Source: Acidobacteriota bacterium (GTDB lineage: Bacteria; Acidobacteriota; Terriglobia; Bryobacterales; Bryobacteraceae). Taken from it: a stretch of DNA of 34,472 nucleotides. Below the pieces are notes generated by a model. The model was given only the letters and a program-made list of their open reading frames with translations. It did not search any database and was not told the origin of the DNA. The DNA lies in assembly GCA_018268835.1 (NCBI GenBank), contig JAFDVU010000064.1, positions 1 to 34,472 on the forward strand, in the 5' to 3' direction. Both the position numbers and the translations under genes were made by a program. The number at the start of each line of letters is the position of its first letter. Position 1 is the stretch's first letter. Of the stretch, positions 25,035-32,462 are shown in pieces.

Positions 25035-25946
25035 TTACGTGTTTTCGATCATTGGAATCAGATCCCGCACCAGCCGCGTGATCACCGGCCCCACCGTTAC
25101 CGCGAACAGCGAGGGCAACACGCAAAAGAAGATCGGGAATACCAGTTTTACGGCCAGCTTCGAGGCCTGCTCCTCGGCGCGCTGCCGGGCCATGGTGCGC
25201 AGATAGTCGGCGTGCCCGCGCAGGCTCTGGGCGATGCTGGTGCCGAAGCGGTCGGTCTGCACCAGCACGGCCACCAGCTTCTTTACGTCTTCCACCCCGG
25301 TGCGTCCGGCCAGATTGTGCAGCGCCTCGGCGCGGCGCTTGCCTGCGCGCAGTTCCAGGTTGACCAGCGACAATTCCTCGCTGATTTCCGGGTGCGCCGC
25401 CATCAATTCCCTGGCCACCTGCAGGATCGCCTGATCCATCCCCAAACCGCTCTCCACGCAGACCACCATCAGGTCCAGCGCGTTGGGCAGTCCCTTTTCG
25501 ATCTGGTGAGCGCGGCGCCGGATGCGGACCGACAGGTACTGCGACGGTGCCATGAACCCGAACCAGCCCATCGCCCCCACCAGCAGGAAGGTATTCTCAT
25601 TGTGGTTGTGCAGCCCCACGAACAGGGCCAGGCCTCCCAACACCACCACGCCCACCGCGCGAAACCCGTAAAAGTAGCGGCCGGCATGGGGATTGCGGAA
25701 GCCGGCGCGGATCAGTCGGCGCTTGAGCGCGGGCTGGTCCTTGGAGGAGGCCGGCACCATGGTACCGATGCGCGCCACCAGTTCCCGCCACACCAGCCAC
25801 GGGGAAGGCAGCACCGGGACACGGGCCGCGGCCTCCGGGCGCAACCGCCGCACCGCCTGGGAGCGGACCGCGTCGAGATACGACCCCAGCACGACACTCC
25901 CGCCGACCACCAGAATAAACACAAACCCCGTCAATATCTCCACCAT
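25035..25946 (-). CDS. tadC: Tad pilus inner-membrane platform protein TadC
   Basis: A 303-residue type II secretion F-domain protein that with TadB forms the inner-membrane platform for Flp pilus assembly. An N-terminal helix (about 4-22), two helices near 95-135, the conserved GLPNALDLMVVCVESGLGMDQAI segment (about 155-180) and C-terminal helices near 265-295 fit TadC. The ATG at 25946 has GGAGGTGG upstream. It is separated from tadB by 147 bases, the only sizeable gap in the locus. Confidence 0.93.
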   Translation of the reverse strand: MVEILTGFVFILVVGGSVVLGSYLDAVRSQAVRRLRPEAAARVPVLPSPWLVWRELVARIGTMVPASSKDQPALKRRLIRAGFRNPHAGRYFYGFRAVGVVVLGGLALFVGLHNHNENTFLLVGAMGWFGFMAPSQYLSVRIRRRAHQIEKGLPNALDLMVVCVESGLGMDQAILQVARELMAAHPEISEELSLVNLELRAGKRRAEALHNLAGRTGVEDVKKLVAVLVQTDRFGTSIAQSLRGHADYLRTMARQRAEEQASKLAVKLVFPIFFCVLPSLFAVTVGPVITRLVRDLIPMIENT

Positions 25947-26093
25947 GCCGCCACCTCCACCTTCTAACTTCCCGCTCCTAAGGGCTCGTCATGAAATAAC
26001 TGTGCCAGCCCGCTGGGACCGCTCACTTACGTTCGCGACTCTGTACCGGGCGCTGAGCCGCGAACCGCGAGGAAGCGGCTGGAACAATCACTT

Positions 26094-27059
26094 TCAAGTC
26101 TCGATCATGACGATCTTCTTGATGATCAAATACCCGACGCATTGCAGCCCCAGCGCCGCCGCCAGGAGCGTGTGTCCGGCCGGATCGTCCACGAAAAAGC
26201 GCGCGTAACTGGGGTTGACCACGAACATGAGCACGCCGACGCCGATCGGAATCGCCGCCAGGATGCGGCCTGACATCAGGCCCTGCGCGCTCACCGCACG
26301 GATGCGCGCGCGCAGTTTGAAACGCTCGCGGATGATCTGGGCGAGTTTATCGAGCAACTCGGCCAGGTTACCTCCGGTGCGCTTCTGCAGCAGCACCGCC
26401 GAGACGAAAAACTGCACATCCATCGAGGGAATGCGCTGCGAGAGCTTGCGCAAGACGATATCGAGCGGCTGGCCCAGGTTCTGCTCTTCGAAGGCGCGGC
26501 GGAACTCACTCGCCAGCGGATCGCTGAATTCTTTGTGGGTCATCTCCATGGCCACGGAGAAAGCGTGCCCGGCGCGCATCGACCGCGAGACGAACTCCAG
26601 GCAATCGGGGAACTGCTGTTCGAAGGCGAACACGCGTTTGCGCGCCGCGCCTCGGACGTACATCAGGGGCAATAGCGCCGCGCCGGCTCCGGCGCCGATC
26701 GCGGCCAGCGGCATGCCGTTCGCCGTGGCCAGGGTGACCGCGCCGAAACCGAACAGGAACAGGGCCAGGCAGCGCTGCAACAGCCCGGCCGGTCCCCACT
26801 TGAGGGCCGCCGTTTCGAGCAGGCGCGCCGCCTTCTGTTTGAGCTTCACACGTTCCAGAAGGCGCGCGCTGAGACGGCCGTGAGCCTCTCCGGCGGCCTC
26901 GATCAGCCGCGGGCGCCGCGCCAGCGGATCTTCCTTTTCGCGCGGGCGCGGCGCAAGGCGCTTCACCGCCAAAGCCGCGTCGCGCCGCTCCAGCCGCGCC
27001 CACAACCACGAGTGGGTCAGCAGGGCGGTCACCACCGCCACCAGGAAGTAGGCCGGCAT
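26094..27059 (-). CDS. tadB: Tad pilus inner-membrane platform protein TadB
   Basis: A 321-residue type II secretion F-domain protein. It has a first helix (about 2-18), a basic cytoplasmic region, two helices around 95-135, then FEQQFPDCLEFVSRSMRAGH and RTGGNLAELLDKLAQIIRER, the typical TadB core, and two C-terminal helices. The ATG at 27059 shares one base with the tadA stop (TGATG), so translation is coupled. The frame is open further upstream, but only as overlap with tadA. Confidence 0.93.
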   Translation of the reverse strand: MPAYFLVAVVTALLTHSWLWARLERRDAALAVKRLAPRPREKEDPLARRPRLIEAAGEAHGRLSARLLERVKLKQKAARLLETAALKWGPAGLLQRCLALFLFGFGAVTLATANGMPLAAIGAGAGAALLPLMYVRGAARKRVFAFEQQFPDCLEFVSRSMRAGHAFSVAMEMTHKEFSDPLASEFRRAFEEQNLGQPLDIVLRKLSQRIPSMDVQFFVSAVLLQKRTGGNLAELLDKLAQIIRERFKLRARIRAVSAQGLMSGRILAAIPIGVGVLMFVVNPSYARFFVDDPAGHTLLAAALGLQCVGYLIIKKIVMIET

Positions 27060-28417
27060 CACGATCCTCCGATCTCCACCACCTCGTCGAACATGTCCAA
27101 GGGCAACTTCACGCCGGCGGCCACCAGTTTCTCGTTGAACTTGGGCAGGATGCCGGTAGCCAGGAAACGCCCCAGCACCTTGCCGTCGCCGGAGAGCCCG
27201 CGCTTTTCGAAGACGAAGATGTCCTGCAGCGTCACGATCTCCCCCTCCATCCCGGTGACCTCGGTGATATTGGTGACCCGCCGCGACCCGTCGCTCAGAC
27301 GCGAACACTGCACCAGGATGTGGACCGCGCTGGCAACCTGCTGGCGGATGGCCGCCAGGTGCATGTTGGCGTTGGCCAGCGTGACCATCACTTCCAGGCG
27401 CGACACCGCGTCGCGCGGCGTGTTGGCGTGGACCGTGGTCAGCGAGCCGTCGTGGCCCGTGTTCATGGCCTGCAGCATGTCCAGCGCCTCCTCGCCGCGC
27501 ACCTCGCCCACGATGATGCGGTCGGGCCGCATGCGCAGGCTGTTGATGAGCAACTGGCGCTGGCGTACCGCGCCGGTCCCTTCCACGTTGGGCGGACGCG
27601 TCTCCAGCCGCGCCAGGTGCGGCTGTTTGAGCTGCAGTTCGGCGGCGTCCTCGATGGTGACGATGCGCTCGCGCGGCGAAATAAAGCAGGAGAGCGCATT
27701 TAGCAGCGTGGTCTTGCCGGCGCCGGTTCCGCCGGAGACGATGATATTCAGCCGCGCCTTCACCGCGGCTTCGAGCAGCGTCATCATGCCCGGCGTCAGG
27801 GCGCGCTTTTCCACCAGGTCCGGCGGCGTCAGCTTATCCGTGCCGAAGCGGCGGATCGAAAGCAGCGGACCGTCCACGGCCAGCGGCGGAATGATCGCGT
27901 TGACGCGCGAGCCGTCGCTCAGGCGGGCGTCCACCATCGGGTTCGACTCGTCGATGCGCCGCCCCACCTGGCTGACGATGCGGTCAATGATGCGCAGCAG
28001 GTGGCCGTCATCGTGAAACTGCACGCTGGTCAGTTCCAGTTGCCCGCGGCGCTCCACGTACACCTGGCGATGGCCGTTCACCAGGATGTCGCTCACGGTG
28101 GCGTCGCGCAGCAGGGGCTCGAGCGGTCCCAGCCCGAAGACTTCGTGCAGCACCTCGTGGCTGAGCAGGTTCTTCTCGGCCGCGGTGAGCAGGTTCGGCT
28201 CCTCTTCGAGCATCACCAAAACCGCCTGCCGCACCTCGCCGCGGATGCTTTCGTTGTCGATCCCGGCCAGCGCTTCCAGGTTGATCCGTTCCAGCAGCTT
28301 GCGGTGGAGCCTGAGCTTCAGCTCCTGGAATTCAGGATTGGCCGAGGTCCGGCCGGGCACCTGGCCGAGGAGCCGCTGCTCCCAGCTCGATTCCGCCGGC
28401 GATGCCAGGGTACTCAT
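27059..28417 (-). CDS. tadA: Tad pilus secretion ATPase TadA/CpaF
   Basis: A 452-residue hexameric ATPase of the VirB11/type II secretion E family that powers Flp pilus assembly. The N-terminal domain (about 30-200) precedes Walker A GGTGAGKTT (229-237). The Asp box TIEDAAELQL (254-263), the Walker B region RIIVGEVRGEEALDM (300-314) and the His box SLTTVHANT (325-333) are all intact. It overlaps cpaB by 4 bases at its start and tadB by one base at its end. In most tad clusters a secretin and a CpaE-like gene lie between cpaB and tadA; here they do not. Confidence 0.96.
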   Translation of the reverse strand: MSTLASPAESSWEQRLLGQVPGRTSANPEFQELKLRLHRKLLERINLEALAGIDNESIRGEVRQAVLVMLEEEPNLLTAAEKNLLSHEVLHEVFGLGPLEPLLRDATVSDILVNGHRQVYVERRGQLELTSVQFHDDGHLLRIIDRIVSQVGRRIDESNPMVDARLSDGSRVNAIIPPLAVDGPLLSIRRFGTDKLTPPDLVEKRALTPGMMTLLEAAVKARLNIIVSGGTGAGKTTLLNALSCFISPRERIVTIEDAAELQLKQPHLARLETRPPNVEGTGAVRQRQLLINSLRMRPDRIIVGEVRGEEALDMLQAMNTGHDGSLTTVHANTPRDAVSRLEVMVTLANANMHLAAIRQQVASAVHILVQCSRLSDGSRRVTNITEVTGMEGEIVTLQDIFVFEKRGLSGDGKVLGRFLATGILPKFNEKLVAAGVKLPLDMFDEVVEIGGS

Positions 28418-29331
28418 CGTTTTCCACTCCCCGGAGCGAACGATTCCACGGTTTTCACCTTGCCGCGGATGATGACGATCTCGTCGGGCTCGTCACGCCG
28501 CGGCGGGGCTTCCACCGCGGCCACCTGGCGCACCGGCGGGGCCGCGGGCCGACGTGCAGCTTCGCGCCGGCGCGGCGCGGGTGCGGCATCGCCGGGTGGC
28601 GGTACGGCGCCGGCCGCTACCGCTGTGCCGAAGATTTCGTGCAACTGCCGCCCGTGCGTGGTCGCCACCTGGCGGTCGGTCGAGTTGCGCAACACGAGCT
28701 GGATGTGGCCCTCGTTGTTGGCCAGGGTCAGCGCTTCGGCCTCCTGCGGGTTGACCAGCAGGGTGACCACCGGCGTGGTGATCGCCTGGCTCTTGCCATC
28801 GGTCTGGATGGTCTGCCCGGCGCTCAGCACCTGTACGTCCTGCAACACCGTGCGCGTGATCGTATCGTTCTGGTTGGGCGGCCGTCCCGTCAACAGCACG
28901 TCCACCCGCATGCCGGGCAGCACGAACCCGGCCACCCCGACCACGTCGTTTACCCGCACCGACATGGCGCGCATTCCCTTGGGGATCATCGGTGCCAGCC
29001 CCAGACCGCTGCCCTTGGCCGCCACCCGCGCCTCCACCACCGGTTCGTCCGGCTGGATCGGGCTGATGACGGGCCGGTCCAGAACATCGTCGACGCGAGT
29101 GAACGCCCCGGCGGGAATCATGCTGGCCGGCACCGCGCGCATCTTGATGTTGTCGCGCGAGACCGTGGCGCCGACCGGCAGCACCGCCGCCGCCACCACG
29201 ATCTGCTTCTGGCCTTCGGCGCGGGCGCGCGTCCCGCCGCCGCCGGCGATCCGGTAAAAAAACCCGGCTACGACGGCGCCCCACACCAGGCTCACCGTCA
29301 GCACAATGAAGAATCTGCGATTCACGTTCAT
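28414..29331 (-). CDS. cpaB: Flp pilus assembly protein CpaB/RcpC
   Basis: A 305-residue protein with one N-terminal membrane helix (about 7-27). A SAF domain (about 43-105: IVVAAAVLPVGATVSRDNIK) and a RcpC/CpaB core (about 110-235, including FVLPGMRVDVLLTGRP and VTLLVNPQEAEALTLANNEG) follow. CpaB stabilises the outer-membrane secretin in known Tad systems. The C-terminal 70 residues are Pro/Arg-rich. The ATG at 29331 has a near-perfect AGGAGG 6-7 bases upstream and shares one base with the prepilin peptidase stop. Confidence 0.93.
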   Translation of the reverse strand: MNVNRRFFIVLTVSLVWGAVVAGFFYRIAGGGGTRARAEGQKQIVVAAAVLPVGATVSRDNIKMRAVPASMIPAGAFTRVDDVLDRPVISPIQPDEPVVEARVAAKGSGLGLAPMIPKGMRAMSVRVNDVVGVAGFVLPGMRVDVLLTGRPPNQNDTITRTVLQDVQVLSAGQTIQTDGKSQAITTPVVTLLVNPQEAEALTLANNEGHIQLVLRNSTDRQVATTHGRQLHEIFGTAVAAGAVPPPGDAAPAPRRREAARRPAAPPVRQVAAVEAPPRRDEPDEIVIIRGKVKTVESFAPGSGKR

Positions 29332-29744
29332 CACGAACCTCCTCCCACAAGACTCACCCACACTCCGGCCACGATCGCAGGCGCATAGGGGATGGCGCGC
29401 ACGCCACGCACCATCGCGCCCAAAGCCCAGAAAGCTCCGGCGGCCGCGCCGAAGACCGCCGCCGCCAGGATTCCCGAGGGTCCCAGCAGCGAGCCGAAAG
29501 CCGCCATCAGTTTCACGTCCCCACCGCCGAGCGCGCCCACCAGGTTGAGCGGCAACAGGAGCAGGAATCCCGCCGCGGCGCCGGCCAGCGCGGCGCCCAG
29601 CCCGTGCCACCCGTGCGCCGCGCCACAGAGCACTCCGGCCGCCACGCCGGCACCGGTCAGCCAGTTGGGGATGCGGCGGCGGCGCAGATCCTCGATCGAT
29701 GCCACCAGCCCCAGCACACCCGCGATCCACCAGACCGCCGTCAT
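29331..29744 (-). CDS. cpaA: Prepilin peptidase CpaA/TadV (A24 family)
   Basis: A 137-residue polytopic membrane aspartyl protease that cleaves Flp prepilins. The two catalytic aspartates are D19 in SIEDLRRRRIPNW and D76 in GGGDVKLMAAFG. The protein lacks the methyltransferase half of PilD, as is normal for TadV/CpaA. The ATG at 29744 overlaps the stop of the upstream membrane protein gene by 4 bases (ATGA). The frame is open far upstream, but only as antisense-free overlap with that gene. Confidence 0.92.
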   Translation of the reverse strand: MTAVWWIAGVLGLVASIEDLRRRRIPNWLTGAGVAAGVLCGAAHGWHGLGAALAGAAAGFLLLLPLNLVGALGGGDVKLMAAFGSLLGPSGILAAAVFGAAAGAFWALGAMVRGVRAIPYAPAIVAGVWVSLVGGGS

Positions 29745-31234
29745 GTTCCGCCTCCCTGCCTCACGTAAAGCACCGAGAGCCGGTCGACGTACACCTGGCG
29801 CCAGCCCGGTTCGCGGTCGAGCGTGGTGGCCAGCGGCCAGTCGCGAGGCAACAGCGCCACGGCGAAGCGGTAGCGCTCCACCAATTCCCGCCAGCCGGGC
29901 CCGGCCGACAGCAGTTCGCGGTAATCGCCGCCAACCTGGGGGCCGAAGAAATCGCTGCGGCCGTCGAAGAAGACTCTCTGCCGCGGATACAACCGATAAA
30001 TCAGGTAATCCGCCCACTGGTCGCTGGTGAGCACGCGCGGCGGCGGGCCCGCCGGCACCAGATGCGCCAGATTGCGCTCCACTGCGGCCACCGGGAAGCG
30101 CGCGTCCGGGAAGTTGGATGCCGGCAGCGAGACCATCACCGCCAGCACGGTGGCCACCGCCGGCCATACGCCGGTCCGAGCGCGCCCGCCGAAATCCATG
30201 GCGAAGCCACGCAGCATCGCCACGGCGGAGTCCCTGCCGGCGCGCTCCGCGGCCCGCCGCCAGGCTGCTTCCGCCACCTGCGCCGCCACCGGAGCGGCCA
30301 CCATCGCAAACAGCGGGATGTGGCGCGCCGAGCGCAGCGAAAGGAATCCCCACACGAACACCAGCACGGCGTCGAAGCGCTCGGCGCGCGCAGCCACCGC
30401 CACGGAAACCATCAGCAGCAGCGCGTACACCACCATGCCCTCGGAGCGGATATTGGGCGACTGGAACTCCTGCACGTGGTCCATGACCCAGCCCGAACTC
30501 AGGTAGCGGGCCACGTGCGCGTGCAGGCCCCACCCGTAAGGGTTGAACAGGCTGGCGAGGGAGCAGCCGGCGGTCAGTGCGGCGTAGCGGCGGACCCGGG
30601 TCCAGTTGCGCGCCGCTGCCTCCACCATCGCCAACAGCGCCAGGGTGCCGCACCAGGCGATAAATCCGGCATGCAGGTTGGTCCACAGCGCGGTCAGCGG
30701 CACTAGCAGCCACACCCATGGACGGGGCCGCGTCCGGTCGGCTTCGAGCATCCACAGGGCCACGCCGTAGAGCAGGATGGAAACGACGTGCGGGCGCGCC
30801 AGATAGTGGATGCTGGAGGCGCTGACCGCCGCCATGGTCGCGCCCAGCGCCACCGCCAGGCCGCATCCGCGCGCCAACTGGCGGGCGAAGAGCACCGCCG
30901 CGGCTAATGCCAGCACGACGCCCGAGAACGCCGCCACGCCGGCCACGCCTCTCCAGCGCCACACCAGCGCGAACAGCACGTCGCTACCCCATTCCCAGGC
31001 GTACCAGGGCTGCCCAGCGCGGCTGAAGGAGAACGGATCCGCCACCGGGATCCGCCCGTTGTCCAGGATCAGTTCGCCGGTGCGGATGTGCCAGCCCGTG
31101 TCGCCGTCGCCCAGCAGTGCCCCGATGCCCGCCGGGCGCGCAAACGCGGCCACCAACAGGACGCAAAAGAACACGTCCACCACCGACGGTACCAGGCGCC
31201 ACCGGCTGCCCCATGCTGTGGAAACGACAGACAT
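29741..31234 (-). CDS. Polytopic membrane protein, possible GT-C glycosyltransferase
   Basis: A 497-residue inner-membrane protein with about ten predicted helices. An early acidic motif (LLGDGDTGWHIRTGELIL, about 40-57) falls in the loop after the first helix, as in GT-C lipid-linked sugar transferases. A soluble C-terminal domain begins at about residue 385. Similar proteins in Acidobacteria are usually annotated hypothetical. It overlaps the prepilin peptidase gene by 4 bases and is the first gene of the tad transcript, which raises the possibility of pilin glycosylation. Only the membrane topology and operon position are seen; the enzymatic role is inference. Confidence 0.82.
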   Translation of the reverse strand: MSVVSTAWGSRWRLVPSVVDVFFCVLLVAAFARPAGIGALLGDGDTGWHIRTGELILDNGRIPVADPFSFSRAGQPWYAWEWGSDVLFALVWRWRGVAGVAAFSGVVLALAAAVLFARQLARGCGLAVALGATMAAVSASSIHYLARPHVVSILLYGVALWMLEADRTRPRPWVWLLVPLTALWTNLHAGFIAWCGTLALLAMVEAAARNWTRVRRYAALTAGCSLASLFNPYGWGLHAHVARYLSSGWVMDHVQEFQSPNIRSEGMVVYALLLMVSVAVAARAERFDAVLVFVWGFLSLRSARHIPLFAMVAAPVAAQVAEAAWRRAAERAGRDSAVAMLRGFAMDFGGRARTGVWPAVATVLAVMVSLPASNFPDARFPVAAVERNLAHLVPAGPPPRVLTSDQWADYLIYRLYPRQRVFFDGRSDFFGPQVGGDYRELLSAGPGWRELVERYRFAVALLPRDWPLATTLDREPGWRQVYVDRLSVLYVRQGGGT

Positions 31235-31353
31235 TTGGTCTCGATTAAGCTTTTCGGCGGAGATCGCGGAAATGTGAACCGTCTCCTGGTACTGGAACCC
31301 TTACTATGGAGCGGGCCTTTAGCCGCGTTATATCGTCATGCATCTGAACCGGT

Positions 31354-31629
31354 ATGGCGCTGCTCGTAACCTTCTTCGGACTGCAATTCTTCGATGGCGC
31401 GACCACGCTGGCGTTTCTGCGCCACGGGGTGGCGGAGGCCAATCCGCTGGTTACTGCCTTGATGGCACTGCAGCTCTCGCCCGTCCTGGCGCTTGTGGTG
31501 GTCAAGCTCGGCGGCTGCGTACTCGGTCTCTACGCGTGGCGGAGCCGCCGGATCCGCCTGCTGCGCCTGGCCAATCTGTTCTTCGCCGCATGCGTGGCTT
31601 GGAACCTGGTGGCGCTGGTTCGCGCCTAA
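31354..31629 (+). CDS. DUF5658 small membrane protein
   Basis: A 91-residue protein with three predicted helices. The family pattern is visible in LQFFDGATTLAFLRHGVAEANPLVTALM, where an aspartate in the first helix and EANP before the second are characteristic. Function is unknown. A stop codon lies three codons upstream in frame, so the ATG at 31354 is the first possible start. It is divergent from the tad transcript and convergent with the TonB-like gene, 28 bases away. Confidence 0.8.
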   Translation: MALLVTFFGLQFFDGATTLAFLRHGVAEANPLVTALMALQLSPVLALVVVKLGGCVLGLYAWRSRRIRLLRLANLFFAACVAWNLVALVRA

Positions 31630-31657
31630 GGCGTCGGCGGACCGCACCCCCCACAGC

Positions 31658-32275
31658 TCAGAACGTCACTTCGACCACCGTGGTAGCGCGTAGCGGTTTG
31701 CCGTCGTGCAGTTCGGGACGGAAGGTCCAGCGGCGCACGTTGGCTTCGGCCGCCTTCATTAACTTGCGCGTGCCACTGACCGCGCGGGCCGATTCCACGC
31801 TCCCGTCCTCGCGCACCGTGGCCACCACCCGCACGGTGCCGTGACGGCCGCGTCCGGCGAAGGCGGGGACGCGCGTCACCGGCTGCGCCGGTTCGATGCG
31901 CCGCGGTCCGGGGTGCCAGAGCAGGAACGACACCTCGGTTTCGATCTCCGCCGGCACCGCGGTGAACTGCCAGCCGCGCACGGCTTCCACCGCCGCCGGC
32001 GCCAGCAGCTTCGGACCGCTCAACGCCGTCACCGCCGCCGGGCGGCCGTCTTCGTCGACGGTCACGCGCAGCCGCACCGTGCCCTCCACGCGCTGCCGGA
32101 GCGCTTCCTCGGGATACACCGGTTCGGGCGAGTGCAGCACTTCCGGTACACCCGACTCGGTGACCTCGACCACGTTCGGTTCCGGCAATACGTACCCGGG
32201 CGGCGGCGGGCGAAAGCCCCAGATCACCGCGGCGAGGTAGGCCAGGGGCAGGCCGACCCCCTTGAGCCACCTCAC
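31658..32275 (-). CDS. TonB-like energy transducer with two TonB C-terminal repeats
   Basis: A 205-residue protein with one N-terminal helix (about 7-20) and a very short proline-rich linker. Two TonB_C units follow: residues about 50-118 (VYPEEALRQRVEGTVRLRVT, ending in VRGWQFTA) and about 140-205 (RGRHGTVRVVATVREDGSVE, ending in VRRWTFRPEL). TonB couples the inner-membrane proton motive force to outer-membrane receptors, but no exbB/exbD is nearby, and the linker looks too short to span a normal periplasm. Translation appears to start with GTG at 32275; no in-frame ATG is close. The second repeat is more divergent. Confidence 0.87.
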   Translation of the reverse strand: MRWLKGVGLPLAYLAAVIWGFRPPPPGYVLPEPNVVEVTESGVPEVLHSPEPVYPEEALRQRVEGTVRLRVTVDEDGRPAAVTALSGPKLLAPAAVEAVRGWQFTAVPAEIETEVSFLLWHPGPRRIEPAQPVTRVPAFAGRGRHGTVRVVATVREDGSVESARAVSGTRKLMKAAEANVRRWTFRPELHDGKPLRATTVVEVTF

Positions 32276-32462
32276 GGCAAGCGCGCTTCCGGCCGGGAGC
32301 GATTCATCGGCGCGGCGGCGGGCAGAATCAGGAAACGCGGCACGCGCCCATCATAGCGAAAGTCATGCGCCGGTTCCCAAATCCGGACACCGCCGCTTGC
32401 GCCGTTCGCCTGTTTTCATTAACTTGAATCGGGAAGCCGCCGTGCAACCAGGCTATTCCGCC

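Noticed and set aside
25947..26093. Missing gene in the 147-base gap between tadB and tadC
   Set aside because: No frame in either direction has a plausible start, ribosome site and composition.
29745..30962. Long upstream extension of the prepilin peptidase frame
   Set aside because: The extension lies in another frame of the polytopic membrane protein gene and is Arg/Gly-rich. The peptidase is complete from the ATG at 29744.
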